Assembly (NCBI RefSeq): GCF_000003855.2
Contig: NW_003101677.1
Coordinates: 2,032,939-2,096,938 of the forward strand
Direction: 5' to 3'
Source: Blastomyces gilchristii SLH14081
Lineage: Eukaryota; Ascomycota; Eurotiomycetes; Onygenales; Ajellomycetaceae
DNA length: 64,000 nucleotides
Part shown: positions 1 to 11,616 of the stretch, piece by piece
Position numbering within the stretch: position 1 is the stretch's first letter
Layout of the letters: each line of letters begins with the position of its first letter
Notes under the pieces: model-generated
Databases searched by the model: none
What the model was told of the DNA's origin: nothing
Seen by the model: the letters and a program-made list of their open reading frames with translations, nothing else
Made by a program: the position numbers and the translations under genes

Positions 1-551
1 TTCTGATTTGAGACTTTGAGAATAAGTCTTTTATTTCTGAAGATTTAAAGATTTTTCTTCTTTTGCATTTTTTTCTTCACTTTTCTATGAATAGAAGAAT
101 GAGTATTATTCTTCTCAGTTTTCTCAGGATTTTAAGCATATTTTGAGATAGCAGGTTTAGAGACAGCGGATTCAGCTGCTTGAGAATATGTTTTCTTCTG
201 ATTCAAAGAAGAAGAAGAAGTAGAAAAAGAGAAAGAAGAGTAAGATGAGAAGTCAGCAATTGTACTAAGAATTTTCAATGTTTTTTAAACTATGTTTGAA
301 ATTCCAAGTTTGAACTTGATCATCTTCTGTAGTTGTCTAGCCTGAGCATGAAGAATTAACAGAACTTCTTCATTCATCTCACTCAGATACTACTTTTCAA
401 GAACCTTGCTTGCTTTTTCAAGTTTCTGTATTTCAAGAACTTATTATTTCTCTATTTCTTCTTTCTTTCTTCTCTTCAGAATTTCAATCTCAGAAATAGC
501 ATTTGAGAAAGCATCTTTTTCCGCATCAACTGAGTGTATTTTTGAACTCAT
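1..551 (-). pseudogene. LINE ORF1 (gag-like), N-terminal part, decayed
   Basis: ORF1 of the LINE probably encodes a nucleic-acid-binding, gag-like protein. The ATG equivalent to the intact one in the copy at 11617 lies at 549-551 (minus strand). The N-terminus is lysine- and glutamate-rich and looks coiled-coil-forming, followed by a serine run encoded by repeated CTT/TCT triplets near 190-230. In-frame stops interrupt it (for example TAA where other copies encode Gln). The zinc-knuckle half lies beyond the left edge. Confidence 0.8.
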
Positions 552-559
552 TGTTCTGA

Positions 560-685
560 CTCAATGACAAGTTGATCAGACTGTTTCAATTGAGATATGT
601 ATTAAACTCTTTTGAAAAGTTGATCAGACTGTTTCAATTAAGAGGTTTCTAAGTCTGTTTTCAATTGAAAAGTTGATCAGACTAT
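560..685 (-). repeat. Short tandem motif upstream of LINE ORF1
   Basis: Several imperfect copies of a unit containing GTTGATCAGACTGTTTCAAT lie just upstream of the ORF1 start. The same cluster is found at the equivalent place in the copies at 11490-11610, 29755-29890 and 35105-35235. It could be a promoter or a translation-control segment of the LINE; that role is inference. Confidence 0.65.
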
Positions 686-1559
686 TTCAAAAGAAGAATA
701 AAAGACTTTTATGTATAAAACATCTGATTTTTTTCACACTAGTTCAGTAACTAGATTAGATTTTTGAAGAGAATCTGATAAACTAAAATTGATTTTTGAG
801 ATAAATCAATAAAATCTTTATAATCTCTTTCTTGAGATACAGTGAGGAAAAGTATGATATCAATTGATAATAAATCAGATAATATGACAGTTTTTGAGAG
901 AAAAACTGATAAAAAATAAATCAATTTTTTGCAGAGAAATTGATTAAAACTATTCAATTTTATTTTAAATCATTCAATTCTTCTCACACAACAAGTGTGC
1001 AACTCAAATCAGTTAATAGAGAGTGTAAAAAAGAATTAAGTATTAATGAAAGCTCTTCAGTCACTGAAAAAGTAATTCTTACTTAAAAGAATATGAAATT
1101 ATGATAGAAAACAGCTCTGTTTTTAATTCTTTGTAAGAATATTGTATAAAATCCAGAGAAAAACATCTTACTTTTTCAAGAGAAGTAAAAAACTATTTCT
1201 AAGATCTTTTTTTTACATTAACTGCTGCAGAAGAATGAGATAGAAACTGCTAAGATATGCACTACTGTATACTCTCTATCAAGACTTTTTCTCTTCAGAG
1301 TCTTGATATTATAGAGAATATAAGTCTGTTTCTATATAATAATATAAATATTATCAGTGAGATGTAGAGAAACTGGTTATTTATATCTTAAAATAGAAGA
1401 CTTTGTCAATGATTATATCAATATAGAGTTAATTCTCAAATTCAATAGAAATCTAGTGTTGCTGTTCTCAATCTCTGGCAGAATCTATTGAATATTGAGA
1501 TATTAAAACTAGATTTAATATATCTCACTGTGCAGGGATCAAAGGCTTAGTCAGATCTT

Positions 1560-1890
1560 GAAGTATACTGATTTTATAGTTGTTGTGTCTGCTGATTATG
1601 TATCAAATACAGTTGCTGAGGTATCTTTTTGTACTTTTCTGCCGGGGATGGGCCAGATTGAGAGGGGTGGTACGAGGGTGAGACTTGGTGTTGATGTCTA
1701 GATACACTGAAGACAGACCGCAGAGGTTGCACTTCAGAAGTGGCTGTTGATTATATGCTTGATATTATCACCGAGGTATCTTTTTGTATTTTTCTGCCGG
1801 GGATGGGCCAGATTAGGAAGGGCGGTACGAGGGTGGGACTTGGCGTTGGTGTTTTGGAACATCAAAGATGGACAGGGTTTTCATGAAGGT
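1560..1890 (-). repeat. LINE 5' UTR tandem monomers (two units, about 155 bp)
   Basis: Two direct repeats share TTTTTCTGCCGGGGATGGGC-like cores and GACTTGG boxes spaced about 155 bases apart (near 1682 and 1837). They are far richer in GG and CG than the ORF region to the left. Repeated 5' monomers that act as promoter units are known from mammalian L1 elements; a similar role here is inference. Confidence 0.75.
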
Positions 1891-2217
1891 CACTCCTCAG
1901 ATATCTTCACAACTACAGATCGGGGATCTTCCAAAATCGAGAAGATTGGTGCATATGGCTAGGTCTCTTCACCTTACAATTTGTATGGCAATTTGGCCCG
2001 GGGTTGTGGTGTGGTAGGGGAGAATGGGGGATAATCCCACACAGGAGTTTCGAACAATGTCTGGTTCATGTTTGGCTGGATAACTCCACCACCACACAGG
2101 GTATGCGGTCGGCGATGGGGTCAGAATGCTCGTATGATCAAGGGCTTTTCGATGGATCTATCGGCGGGTTCTTATTCGAAAAATCGAGCGAGTTCGTGGT
2201 GGAGCGGTTGAGCTGTG

Positions 2218-2230
2218 ATTATAAGACTCT
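2218..2230. repeat. Target-site duplication, half 1 (ATTATAAGACTCT)
   Basis: Thirteen bases of gypsy A sequence flank the LINE 5' end. Their inverted match is at 17578-17590, next to the (AAT)n tail of the LINE at 9965-17577. In the uninterrupted gypsy copy at 48350-48370 the two flanks are contiguous. Confidence 0.85.
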
Positions 2231-5117
2231 TTATAACATGTTCTGAGATGAACTTCTTCTTCTTTGAAAGACACTCAATGATCTGTTGAATAAAGAATTC
2301 ATATATGTTAGTAACTCTTTCATCACAGCTTCTATTCTCTTTGCAAAGAAACCAGATGAAGGACTTCAGTGCTGTATGAATTATTGAGAATTGAACAAAT
2401 TAATAAAGAAAGATTGTTATTCTTTATCTCTTATCAATGAAACTCTAACTCATATTGAACAAGCTCAATAATTTACAAAGTTAGATATCATTATTATATT
2501 TCATAAGATCTGCATCACTGAAGAAGATGAGTGACTTATAGTATTTCAAACATGATATGATCTCTTTGAATGAGTAGTCACACTCTTTGAACTGATCAAT
2601 TCTCTCAGTATATTTCAGAAGTATATCAACTAAGCACTCTGAGACTTTCTTGATGAATTTATACCTACTTATCTAAATAACATTCTCATCTTCACTGATG
2701 AATTCAGAAAGAAATATCAAGAGTATGTGTAAAGAGTATTACAATAACTATGAGAAGCAGAACTATCAATTGATATTGACAAGTGTGATTTTGAAGTCAA
2801 GAGTACTAAATACTTAGATTTCATCATAGAAGCTGGTAAGAGAATCTAAATGAATTCTGAGAAGATCTCTGCTATTCTTGAATAAAAGGCTCTGCACACT
2901 GTGAAAGATATATAAAGCTTCATCAGATTTGCTAACTTCTATTAATGATTTATATAAAACTTCTCAGATATCATGAGATCACTTACAGAACTCACTAAGA
3001 AAGACTCAGTATTTCAATAATCAGTGAACACTGAAGCTGCATTTATATAGATGAAGAAGATGTTCATTAATACTTCTCTGCTGATAATATTTAATTCTGA
3101 TCATGAGACAGTTATTGAAGCTGATTTCTCTGACTATGTGATAGAAGAAGTAATATTATAAAATAATGATGAACATGTTCTACAATCATGTGTCTTTATA
3201 TCTAAGAAACTGAGTTCTGCTGAATACAATTATAAGATCTATGATAAGAAACTTCTCATGATTATACACTGTTTAGAAGAATGAGACTCTGAACTCTGAA
3301 GTGTCTCTGAATTTGAGATAGTCACAGATTATAAGAATCTCAAATACTTCATAACTATCTATAAACTCATTAAACAACAGATGTGATGATCTAAGTTCTT
3401 AAGCTGCTTTCATTTTATAATACACTATCATTCAGACAGTTAGAACTTGATGGCAGATGCTCTCTCTTGATAAGAGTAAGATATGTCATCTGATGTAACA
3501 GATACTCACTGAATGAATCAAGAGCATCAGCTCTTGAATTCAAAGATACTAGTTGATCAAGATGAAACAGCTCATGACACTATATATGCTTCTTCAATTA
3601 GAACTGTCACTGATATCTCAACTTCTTCTGAACCTATATTAGATGAGCTATGACATACAGTAGCTTAAATTAATGAACTTCTTCAAGCACTCACTGAAGC
3701 AGTATGACAAGAAGCATTCTGATTTCTCTCAAAATTACATGTAAGAATCAACATCTCAGAATGTTCAATCAATGATAATAATACTCTACAATTCTGTAAA
3801 TGATACTGAGTTTCTCACTCTGAACTCTTACACATCTGGATAATACAAGAGATACATGATTCATGTATGACTGATTATTCAGATTATGAATAACTGTATA
3901 GAATAATCTTCTGAGAGTTTTATTGACCTGAGATATTAAACAGTATCAGACACTTCATCTGAAACTGCAATTACTATTCATTTATTATCTCATGAAAGAA
4001 TCATAGAAAAGATCTACTAAAATCACTCAATGTTTCTGATAGAATCTGATAAGATGTAGTAATTAACTTCACTATTAATCTATCTGAGAGTAAGAGTTGT
4101 AGAGACATTCTGATCATCATGAATCAATTGAGCAAAGATATAATATTGAAATCTTGTGATAAAATGAATGCTGAATAAGTTACTGAAGCTTTTCTACAGA
4201 GTCTGTTCTATTGAATGCATGAATTACTGAGATCTATAGTATCAGATCAGAGCTGTCAATTTATAAGTACTCTCTGAACAAGAATCTGTCAAGTTCTCAA
4301 GATTATATACTGTCTATCAACTGTCTATCACTCTGAGACTGATGATGTGTCAGAATGAACAATTCAGACTATGAAGAATTATCTTCATAAGTTCTGTAAT
4401 CACTTATAAGATGATTGACATGACCTTCTTCTACACACAGAGGTTGCTATCAATGATTGAGATGTCATTTCAACAGATATAAGCCTGTTCTTCCTTACAC
4501 ACAGATATCATATAAAAGTGTTGAATCTTCTAGAGACTACACAGTTCACACTGAACTCTCACAGTCTGATTCAAATCACTGATAATATAGTAATGAAGCT
4601 CTGAGATGTCTGTAACTGAGTAGAGACCTTCATGACAACTGTGAAACAAGATTAAGAAGATTAAATCAACATTCAATGAGATTCTGCAGAGCAGTATAAG
4701 ATAGAAGACCTTGTATAATTGAATCTCAAGAACATACAAACCACATATTCATCTTGTACACTAGATTACTGTCATATCAGATATAAAGTGATAGAAGTTG
4801 TAGATAGTAACAACTATCATCTTGACACATTATCAGAGATTCATAATGTCTTTCACACAAGCTTGCTTCACTGCACTGTCACTGATCTGTTCCCTTCTCA
4901 ACTGACTTTCAATTGACAGTCATCAGAGATTATAGAAGAAGACAATGAACTTGAGTGAGAGATTGAAGATATTCTTGATAAGAGACTCTGCAGCTGTGAC
5001 TGACAATATCTTGTGAAATGAGTCAGCTATGATCAACTGACCTGAACTCTGAGTTCTGTGTTATCTGAAACAGCAGTTCTTGACTGATGAGAACTGCTTC
5101 TGAAAGAGAGAGACTAA
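2231..5117 (+). pseudogene. Gypsy A pol: RT-RNase H-integrase-chromodomain, decayed
   Basis: The polyprotein would copy the element RNA and integrate the cDNA. Reading left to right I see the RT region with an FTKLD-like block near 2470-2490 and a YLNN box near 2665-2705 where YLDD is expected. RNase H sequence follows at about 3110-3480. Integrase runs from about 3560, with the C-terminal NVFHTSLLH block at 4846-4875. A chromodomain covers about 4953-5095, with its EIEDILD start and YLVKW core still readable. The final stop TAA (5115-5117) abuts the LTR. Many in-frame TGA, TAA and TAG codons make it non-functional; most TGA stand where Trp is expected. Confidence 0.9.
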
Positions 5118-5482
5118 TGTGACAGGCTGCACCTGATCAATCATATAGACTATTCTGTTACACTTCACAGATTTCAATCACTTCATTCTTGAACATGTAC
5201 ACCTCAATTCTCAGCCATTCTTGATCACTGATTCTCAGCTGCTATAAACACATACACTCTGATTCTCAGCCATTCTCAATCACTGATTCTCAGTCACTAC
5301 TAACATATATAAATTCTTCCGCCCTGAAGCTCCACTACATACATCATCACATACACATATAAATATTCACTTTGATCACTGATTCTCACACTTTCTCTTT
5401 CTTTTCCTTCTCTAACATTTTTCTCTTTGTTATATAAGACCTATCAATATGATACCGATCTATTCGGCGTAGGCCTCTTACA
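5118..5482 (+). repeat. Gypsy A 3' LTR (365 bp)
   Basis: It runs from TGTGACAGGCTG to CTCTTACA and is preceded by a purine tract (GAAAGAGAGAGAC), the expected polypurine primer. A TATA-like TATAAATA lies at 5358-5365. Internal sub-repeats containing GATTCTCAGCCATTCT make it longer than the LTRs at 43673 and 45886. It is more mutated than its partner LTR at 20253-20617, which still has many CG pairs. Confidence 0.9.
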
Positions 5483-5487
5483 CTCTT

Positions 5488-8400
5488 CTCTCTAATCAGT
5501 TTAACTTTGAAAAAGCTGATTGAAAGACAGTTGAAGAAAGCATAAGACTGTTAAAATCTAAAAGGCAGAGTGAGCTATATTGAAATTCTGATCAAGATAT
5601 CTCAAATGAAATGCTTAAGAATAGAGTGAAGCTCATTACATCTATTATTCTAACAAGTGTTAAAGATAATATTTCAAAGAGAAAGTCTTCTGAGTATTCA
5701 AAATCTTGATGAAATAAGAATATCATATTTAAAAGAAAACAATTAGCTACTACTAGAAGAGATTGAAAGAATGATGTAATTTCTGATAAAGAGTTCAAAG
5801 CTGTCAGAAATGAATATTTTTCAGATATTAAAAGAGCTAAAACAGACTACTGAAATAAATTTCTTGAAGAAGCATAAGAAAAGAAAGTTTTTAAAGCTTT
5901 TAACTATACTAAAACAAGAAGTGTAGCAAAACTTTCAGGCTTAGAATATGAGTTTCAGAATGAATCATATACAGCAAACTCTTTTGAGAAAAAATATCAT
6001 GATTTTATAAGAACTCTCTTTCAAAACTTATCAGATTCAGATTCAGAGAAAGAGAATATATCACTTCTCATCTATATTAATAAAAATGACTGAGAATGGT
6101 CTAATCTTATATAAGATGAATTAGAGTCAGCTATCTTCTCAAGTTCAGTTAAAACTACTGCAGAGCCTGATTCAATTAATCACTTAATTATTCAAAATAC
6201 ATACTTCTACTTAAAGAATAAATATTTTGAGCTCTTTTTCAATCTCTTGAAAAATGAATATCATTGTGAATGCTGAAGAGAAGTCACTGAAGTGATTCTT
6301 GAAAAATCAAATAGAAAAACTTCAATTTCTAAGTTATATAGAGTAATATCTCTATTGAACTGTCTAGAAAAGGTTTTAGAAAAGATAATAGCTACTCAAC
6401 TATCTTTTATAAGCTCTATTAGTAATTCTCTTTTATTTAATGAATCAATGAGAGATGGAAAATAATATTCTACAATTAACACTGTTCTCTCAGTTATTCA
6501 TAATATTTAAATAGCAAAGGATGAAGATCTGGTCTCAACTGCAGTTTTTATTGATATAAAAGAAGCATTTGATCATGTTTCAAAGTCAAAGTTAATTCAG
6601 ACTTTGAAGATGTTAAAACTATCACTTTCTCTAATAAAATGAGTTAACTGTTTTATATCTAAAAGAATTATACAAGTTTTCTTTGATGAAATGAAATAAG
6701 ACAAGACTGAGATAAAAGTAGAAGTACTGTAAGAATCTTCAATCTCAGTTATTTTATTTACAATATACACTGGATATCTATTCAAAAATAGAAATATGAG
6801 AATAGTGCAATCTCTGAGTTATATAAATGATATTGAGCTAGTCTACAGCTCAAAAAGTATCAAAGAGAATTTGAAAGTAATTGAAAAAGCTTCAAAGAAA
6901 ACCTTTGTCAGAGCAGATATTAATTAAATTTAATTTAATATGAATAAAACTGAGTTAATTCATTTCTTTTCTAAATTCAATGAGAAAGAACTATCTCTAA
7001 CTCTGTTAAATAGAGAGATTAAACTCAGTGTAAATGTCAAATAATTAGAAGTATGATTAAACTTCAAGTTGAATTTTAAATATCACATTTAACAAAGAAC
7101 TGTCAAGATAGAAAGACTATTGAACAATATAATCAGACTATTAAATACAGAAAGAGGTCTATTCTTCCAGGCTATCAGACAGTTATATACAGCCTGTATT
7201 ATATCTGTAGCTGATTATAAAGTTCAAGTTTGATGAAATAATCAAGAGAATTTCACTGAACTCTTTCAAAGTCTGTAAAACAGAGCTTTGAGAAGAATTC
7301 TGAAAGCATTCAAATCATCTTCTATTAAAGCAATGGAAATTGAAGCTTCAATTTCTTCTTCTGCTATTAGATTTGAAAAGACCTGTATAAACTATACTCT
7401 GAGAGTTATAAAGATAAGCTTAAATTATATAATCAGAGAAAGAGTCTCTTGTTCATTTTCATCAATTAACTCTGAGAATGAACTGAATTGAAATAGATTT
7501 CTTGATTGAAATGAAAATAATTCTTTAAAGAAAATATCTTCTCAACTGTACAGACTATACTCACTGATTAAAAATCAATTTTCTTCTTTAAATATTGAAA
7601 AAGTGAATTATGAGAAGATATCTCTCTGAAGAGAAAAGCTTGAATCTCTTATAAATTTATAAATAAGTGAACTATCTAAGAAGTAAGAATATGAACAGCA
7701 TTTGAAGAGAATTTCTACAATCAATATAGAAGACTCTATTCTGATTTATTCAGATGACTTTAAAAATGAGAATTTGAATAGATTAGACACAGACATTGCT
7801 TATACTGAAGATAATATTAGTTTTATCTCAGATTTCTGAAATTTAGACTGTGAATCTGAAGTCTTTGATACTGAACTATTTGTAATAGTGAAAGCTTTCA
7901 AACTTATTGAAATAAAATCTCATAAAAGAGGAAATAGTTTGAAAGAGACATGAATATTCTCTGATAGTCAAGCTACTTTAAAAAGACTCAGAAATAGTCA
8001 GATTCATAATGATCAAATGAATCTTGAACTGATCTTAAAATCTGTTTTGAAAATTCAAAAGAGAAGAATATTAAAGCTGATAATTCATTTACACTGAGTT
8101 TCTGCTCACATGAATATTCATGATAATGAATTGACTGATTCAGCTGTAAAAAAGAGTTCAGAATTCAGCAGATCTATTCAAGCAAATATGTTCTGATCTT
8201 TTATAAAGAGAAAAATAAAAGAATCATGTTTAGACAAGTGAAATGAAAGCTGGCAGAAACAAAAGAAGAGTATACATTATTCAAGATTTGAAACAAAACT
8301 CAAGTGGAAATCTTGTTCAATTAAATGTAAAAAGAAAATATTCTCATCTATAATACAGCTGAAACTAGGACATGACTATTTCAAATCTTATATACAAAGA

Positions 8401-8673
8401 TTTGATGATAGATTTGACTCAATAGAATGCTCATTCTGCAATGCAAATGAGAATCCTGAGTATATTGTAATGTACTGTGCATTATACAATAGTCTCAGAG
8501 CCAGATTGAAAGAGAAGTATAATCTAAATCAATTAAATATAAGATTCTTATTCTCAACAGAGACAGGAATTGAATACTTAATAGACTTTCTATCAGAAAC
8601 TCAAGCAGCTACAAGAAAATGACTAAATTCAGAAATATCTGAATATGAAGTGAAGGAAATCAATCAGATATAG
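5488..8673 (+). pseudogene. LINE ORF2, RT-RNase H part, decayed
   Basis: ORF2 would supply reverse transcriptase and RNase H for target-primed reverse transcription. RT motif A reads FIDIKEAFDHVS near 6548-6585. The catalytic YVDD box has become YIND near 6820. RNase H has the DSQA block near 7965 and the ending expected as W-V-P-A-H, with TGA for Trp, near 8090-8110. A Cys/His C-terminal knot (CSFCNANEN) starts near 8430. The stop equivalent to the family stop is TAG at 8671-8673. The endonuclease part is displaced to 20623-21388. Numerous in-frame stops. Confidence 0.88.
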
Positions 8674-8963
8674 TCTGTTAAAACAGCTATATACTATCTT
8701 TTAATAATTTGTTTTATTACAGTCTCTCTTTACTTTATCTTTTTCTTTCAATTCCTGTCTATCTATGAATTTAATGTATCTATCTTTAAGACTGTGTTCT
8801 CTTTTCTTTTGTCATGATATTGTCAAATGATTTCAAAGTGTCAGAAGATGTTAAAATACTGTAATTTGTAAACAGTTTTTGTATTCTGAGCTGGTATTTT
8901 CTGATTTTGCATATCTGAAATTGGTGAATGTATGATAGTTAACTTTATAGATATAGAAAAAAC

Positions 8964-8986
8964 CCTGAGAACTAAAAGTTCTCAGG
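8964..8986 (+). other. LINE 3' UTR stem-loop
   Basis: A perfect 10-base inverted repeat, CCTGAGAACT and AGTTCTCAGG, is separated by AAA and lies about 50 bases before the (AAT)n tail. It is present in all five LINE 3' ends here. Stem-loops near LINE 3' ends often serve as RT recognition sites in other systems; that role here is inference. Confidence 0.75.
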
Positions 8987-9045
8987 TAGATGTTATAGTC
9001 TCTAACTGTATACATCTATAATTGAAGAATAATAATAATAATAAT

Positions 9046-9964
9046 AATGAACTGAGATCACTGACTTTTGAATCTGAAGATATTAGTTGATTAAGATGAA
9101 ACAACATATAACACTATATATATTTCTTCAATGAGAACATCTTCTTTACAAACTATGACTAATATCTCAACTTCTTCTGAATCTACACTGAATGAATTAT
9201 AATATCTAATAGTCTAAGCTGATGAACTTCTTCAAGCACTCACTGAAGCAGTATATCAAGAAGCACTCTGATTCTTCTCAGAACTATGTATAAGAACTGA
9301 CATCTCAGAATGCTCAATCAATAATAAGAATACTCTGTGATTTTATAAACAATACTGAGTCTCTCACTCTGAACTCTTACACATCTGAATAATGCAAGAG
9401 ATGAATGATTTATGTATAACTAATTATTCAGGTTATGAATAACTGTATTAAATAATCTCTCAAAAGTTCTACTGATCTGAGATATCAAACAGTATCAGAT
9501 AACTCATCTGAAACTGTAATTACTGTTCTTTCATCATCTTATAAAAGAACTGTAGAAAAGATCTACAGAAATCACTCAATGTCTCTGATAGAATCTGATA
9601 AGATATAGTAATTGACTTCACTATTAATCTCTCTGAGAGTAAGAGTTATAAGAATGTTCTAGTTATTATTAACTGACTGAATAAAGATGTAATATTAAAG
9701 TCTTGTGATAAGATGAATACTGAACAAGTCACTGAAGTCTTTCTACAGATCTCATTCTATCAGATATATAAATTACTGAGGTCTATAGTATTAGATTAAG
9801 ACTGTCAATTCTTGAGTATTCTCTGAACAAGAATCTGTCAAGTTCTTAAGATTATTTATTATTTGTCAACTGTCTATTACTCTGAGATTGATGATATATC
9901 AGAACAGATAATTCAGACTGTTAAGAATTATCTTTATAAGTTTTATAATGACTTATAAGATGAC
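9046..9964 (+). pseudogene. Gypsy A integrase fragment (A2)
   Basis: This is a decayed copy of the integrase region and aligns with 3540-4420 of A1. It starts at the target duplication AATGAACTGAGATCA (9046-9060), whose partner is 33559-33573, where the upstream RT-RNase H part of the same element lies. It stops at 9964, where the complete LINE begins. No frame is open. Confidence 0.82.
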
Positions 9965-10331
9965 AACCGCTTCACCACGAACTCGCTCAATTTTTCGAAT
10001 AAGAACCCGCCGATAGATCCATCGAAAAGCCCTTGATCATACGAGCATTTTGACCCCATCGCCGACCGCATACCCCGTGTAGTGGTGGAGTTATCCAGCC
10101 AAACATGAACCAGACATTGTTTGAAACTCCTGAGTGGGATTATCCCCTGTTCACCCCTACCACACCACAACCCCGGGCCAAATTGCCATACAAATTATAA
10201 GACAAAGAGACCTAGCCATATGCATCAATCTTCTTGATTTTGGAAGATCCCTGATCTGTAATTGTGGAGATATCTGAGAAGCAACTTCCACAAAAACCCT
10301 GTCTATCTTTGATGTTTCAAAACATCAATGT

Positions 10332-10610
10332 CAAGTCTCACTCATGTATCACCCTTCCCAATCTGGCCCACGTCTGGCAGAAAAATACAAAAAGATACCT
10401 CAGTAATAGTATCAAGCACATAATCAACAGACACATCTGAAGTGCATTCTCTGTGAAAAACCCTCTCTGTCTTTACACCAAGTCCCACTCTTGTACCGCA
10501 CCTTCCGATCTGCCCCATCCCCGGCAGAAAAGTACAAAAAGATACCTCAGCAACTGTATTTGATACATAATTGGCAGACACAACAACTATAAAATCAGTA
10601 TATCTCAAGA
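10332..10610 (+). repeat. LINE 5' UTR monomers in copy LB
   Basis: Two direct repeats are marked by CAAGTCYCACTC at 10332 and 10479 (period 147), each followed by a GGCAGAAAARTACAAAAAGA block. They match the units at 1560-1890. The stretch 9965-10610 keeps many CC, GG and CG pairs, unlike the rest of the element. Confidence 0.8.
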
Positions 10611-11489
10611 TCTGACTGAGCCTTTGATCCCTGCACAGTGAGAAATAATAAATCTAGTTTTAATATCTTAATATTCAATAGATTCTGTAAGAAATTGAGA
10701 ACAGCAACACTAGGTTTCTATTGAATTTGAGAATTAACTCTATATTGATATAATTATTGACAAAGTCTTCTATTTTGAGATATAAATAACCAGTTCCTCT
10801 ACATCTCACTGACAATATTTATATTATTATATAGAAACAGACTTATATTCTCTATAATATCAAGACTCTGAAGAGAGAAAGTCTTGATAGAGAGTATACA
10901 GTAGTGTATATCTTAGCAGTTTCTATCTCATTCTTCTGCAGCAGTTAATGCAAAAAAAAAAAATCTTAGAAATAGTTTTTTACTTCTCTTGAAAAAGTAA
11001 GGTGTTTTTCTCTGAGTTTTATACAATATTTTTACAAAGAATTAAAAACAGAGCTGTTTTCTGTCATAATTTCATATTCTTTTAAGTAAGAATTATTTTT
11101 TCAGTGACTGAAGAGCTTTCATTAATACTTAATTCTTTTTTATACTCTTTATTAACTGATTTGAGTTGCACACTTGTTATGTGAGAAGAATTGAATGATT
11201 TAGAATAAAATTGAATAGTTTTAATCAATTTCTCTGTAAAAAATTAATTTATTTTTTATCAGTTTTTCTCTCAAAAACTGTCATATTATCTGATTTATTA
11301 TCAATTGATATCATACTTTTTCTCACTGTATCTCAAGAAAGAGATTATAAAGATTTTATTGATTTATCTCAAAAATCAATTTTAGTTTATTAGATTCTCT
11401 TCAAAAATCTAATCTAGTTACTGAACTAGTGTGAAAGAATTCAGGTGTTTTATACATAAAAGTCTTTTATTCTTCTTTTGAAAAAGTCT

Positions 11490-11610
11490 AATCAACTTTT
11501 CAATTGAAAACAGACTTAGAAACCTCTTAATTGAAACAGTCTGATTAACTTTTTAAAATAGTTCAATACATATCTCAATTGAAACAGTCTGATCAACTTT
11601 TCATTGAGTG
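11490..11610 (+). repeat. Tandem motif before ORF1 in copy LB
   Basis: Repeated AATTGAAACAGTCTGATCAA-like units (three to four imperfect copies) lie just upstream of the ORF1 ATG at 11617. They are conserved at this place in all copies that include the region. Confidence 0.7.
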
Positions 11611-11616
11611 AGAACA

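Larger units (their letters stand above)
1..2217 (-). mobile_element. Tad1-like LINE, 5' part (copy LA), runs off left edge
   Basis: This is the 5' end of a non-LTR retrotransposon read on the minus strand. It begins near 2207 with the same CGCTCCACC start as three other copies here and runs left through a GC-richer 5' region (about 1560-2207), an AT-rich leader and the start of ORF1. It aligns by eye over its length with the complete copy at 9965-17577. Ten bases (2208-2217) lie between the recognisable 5' end and the target duplication at 2218. The duplication partner is at the 3' tail of a different copy (17578-17590, inverted), so this 5' end and that tail probably once belonged to one element. 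Confidence 0.9.
2218..5482 (+). mobile_element. Ty3/gypsy chromovirus family A, 3' half (A1)
   Basis: This half carries reverse transcriptase, RNase H, integrase and chromodomain, then the 3' LTR. The 5' half of the same insertion is at 17578-20617 on the minus strand. Both LTRs are 365 bases, both join LINE sequence at the same LINE position, and the 5-base duplication CTCTT/AAGAG flanks the two outer ends (5483-5487 and 20618-20622). The element therefore inserted into a LINE and was later broken by a LINE insertion and an inversion. Confidence 0.9.
5488..9045 (+). mobile_element. Tad1-like LINE, 3' part (copy L5)
   Basis: It begins exactly where the LINE piece at 20623-21632 ends in LINE coordinates (equivalent to about 14013 in the complete copy), because a gypsy A element inserted there. 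It ends in (AAT)n. The 15 bases after the tail (9046-9060) match those before the LINE 5' part at 33574, so these two pieces are probably the ends of one insertion. Confidence 0.9.

Noticed and set aside
560..685. CRISPR-like array of short repeats
   Set aside because: The units are irregular, have no unique spacers of constant size and recur at the same place in every LINE copy; the sequence is fungal.
2004..2246. An 80-codon frame antisense to the LINE 5' end, also open at 9943-10170
   Set aside because: It lies in the less mutated 5' UTR, starts with a non-ATG codon here, and is closed by stops in the copy at 31190-31410. Its openness follows from high GC and shared ancestry.
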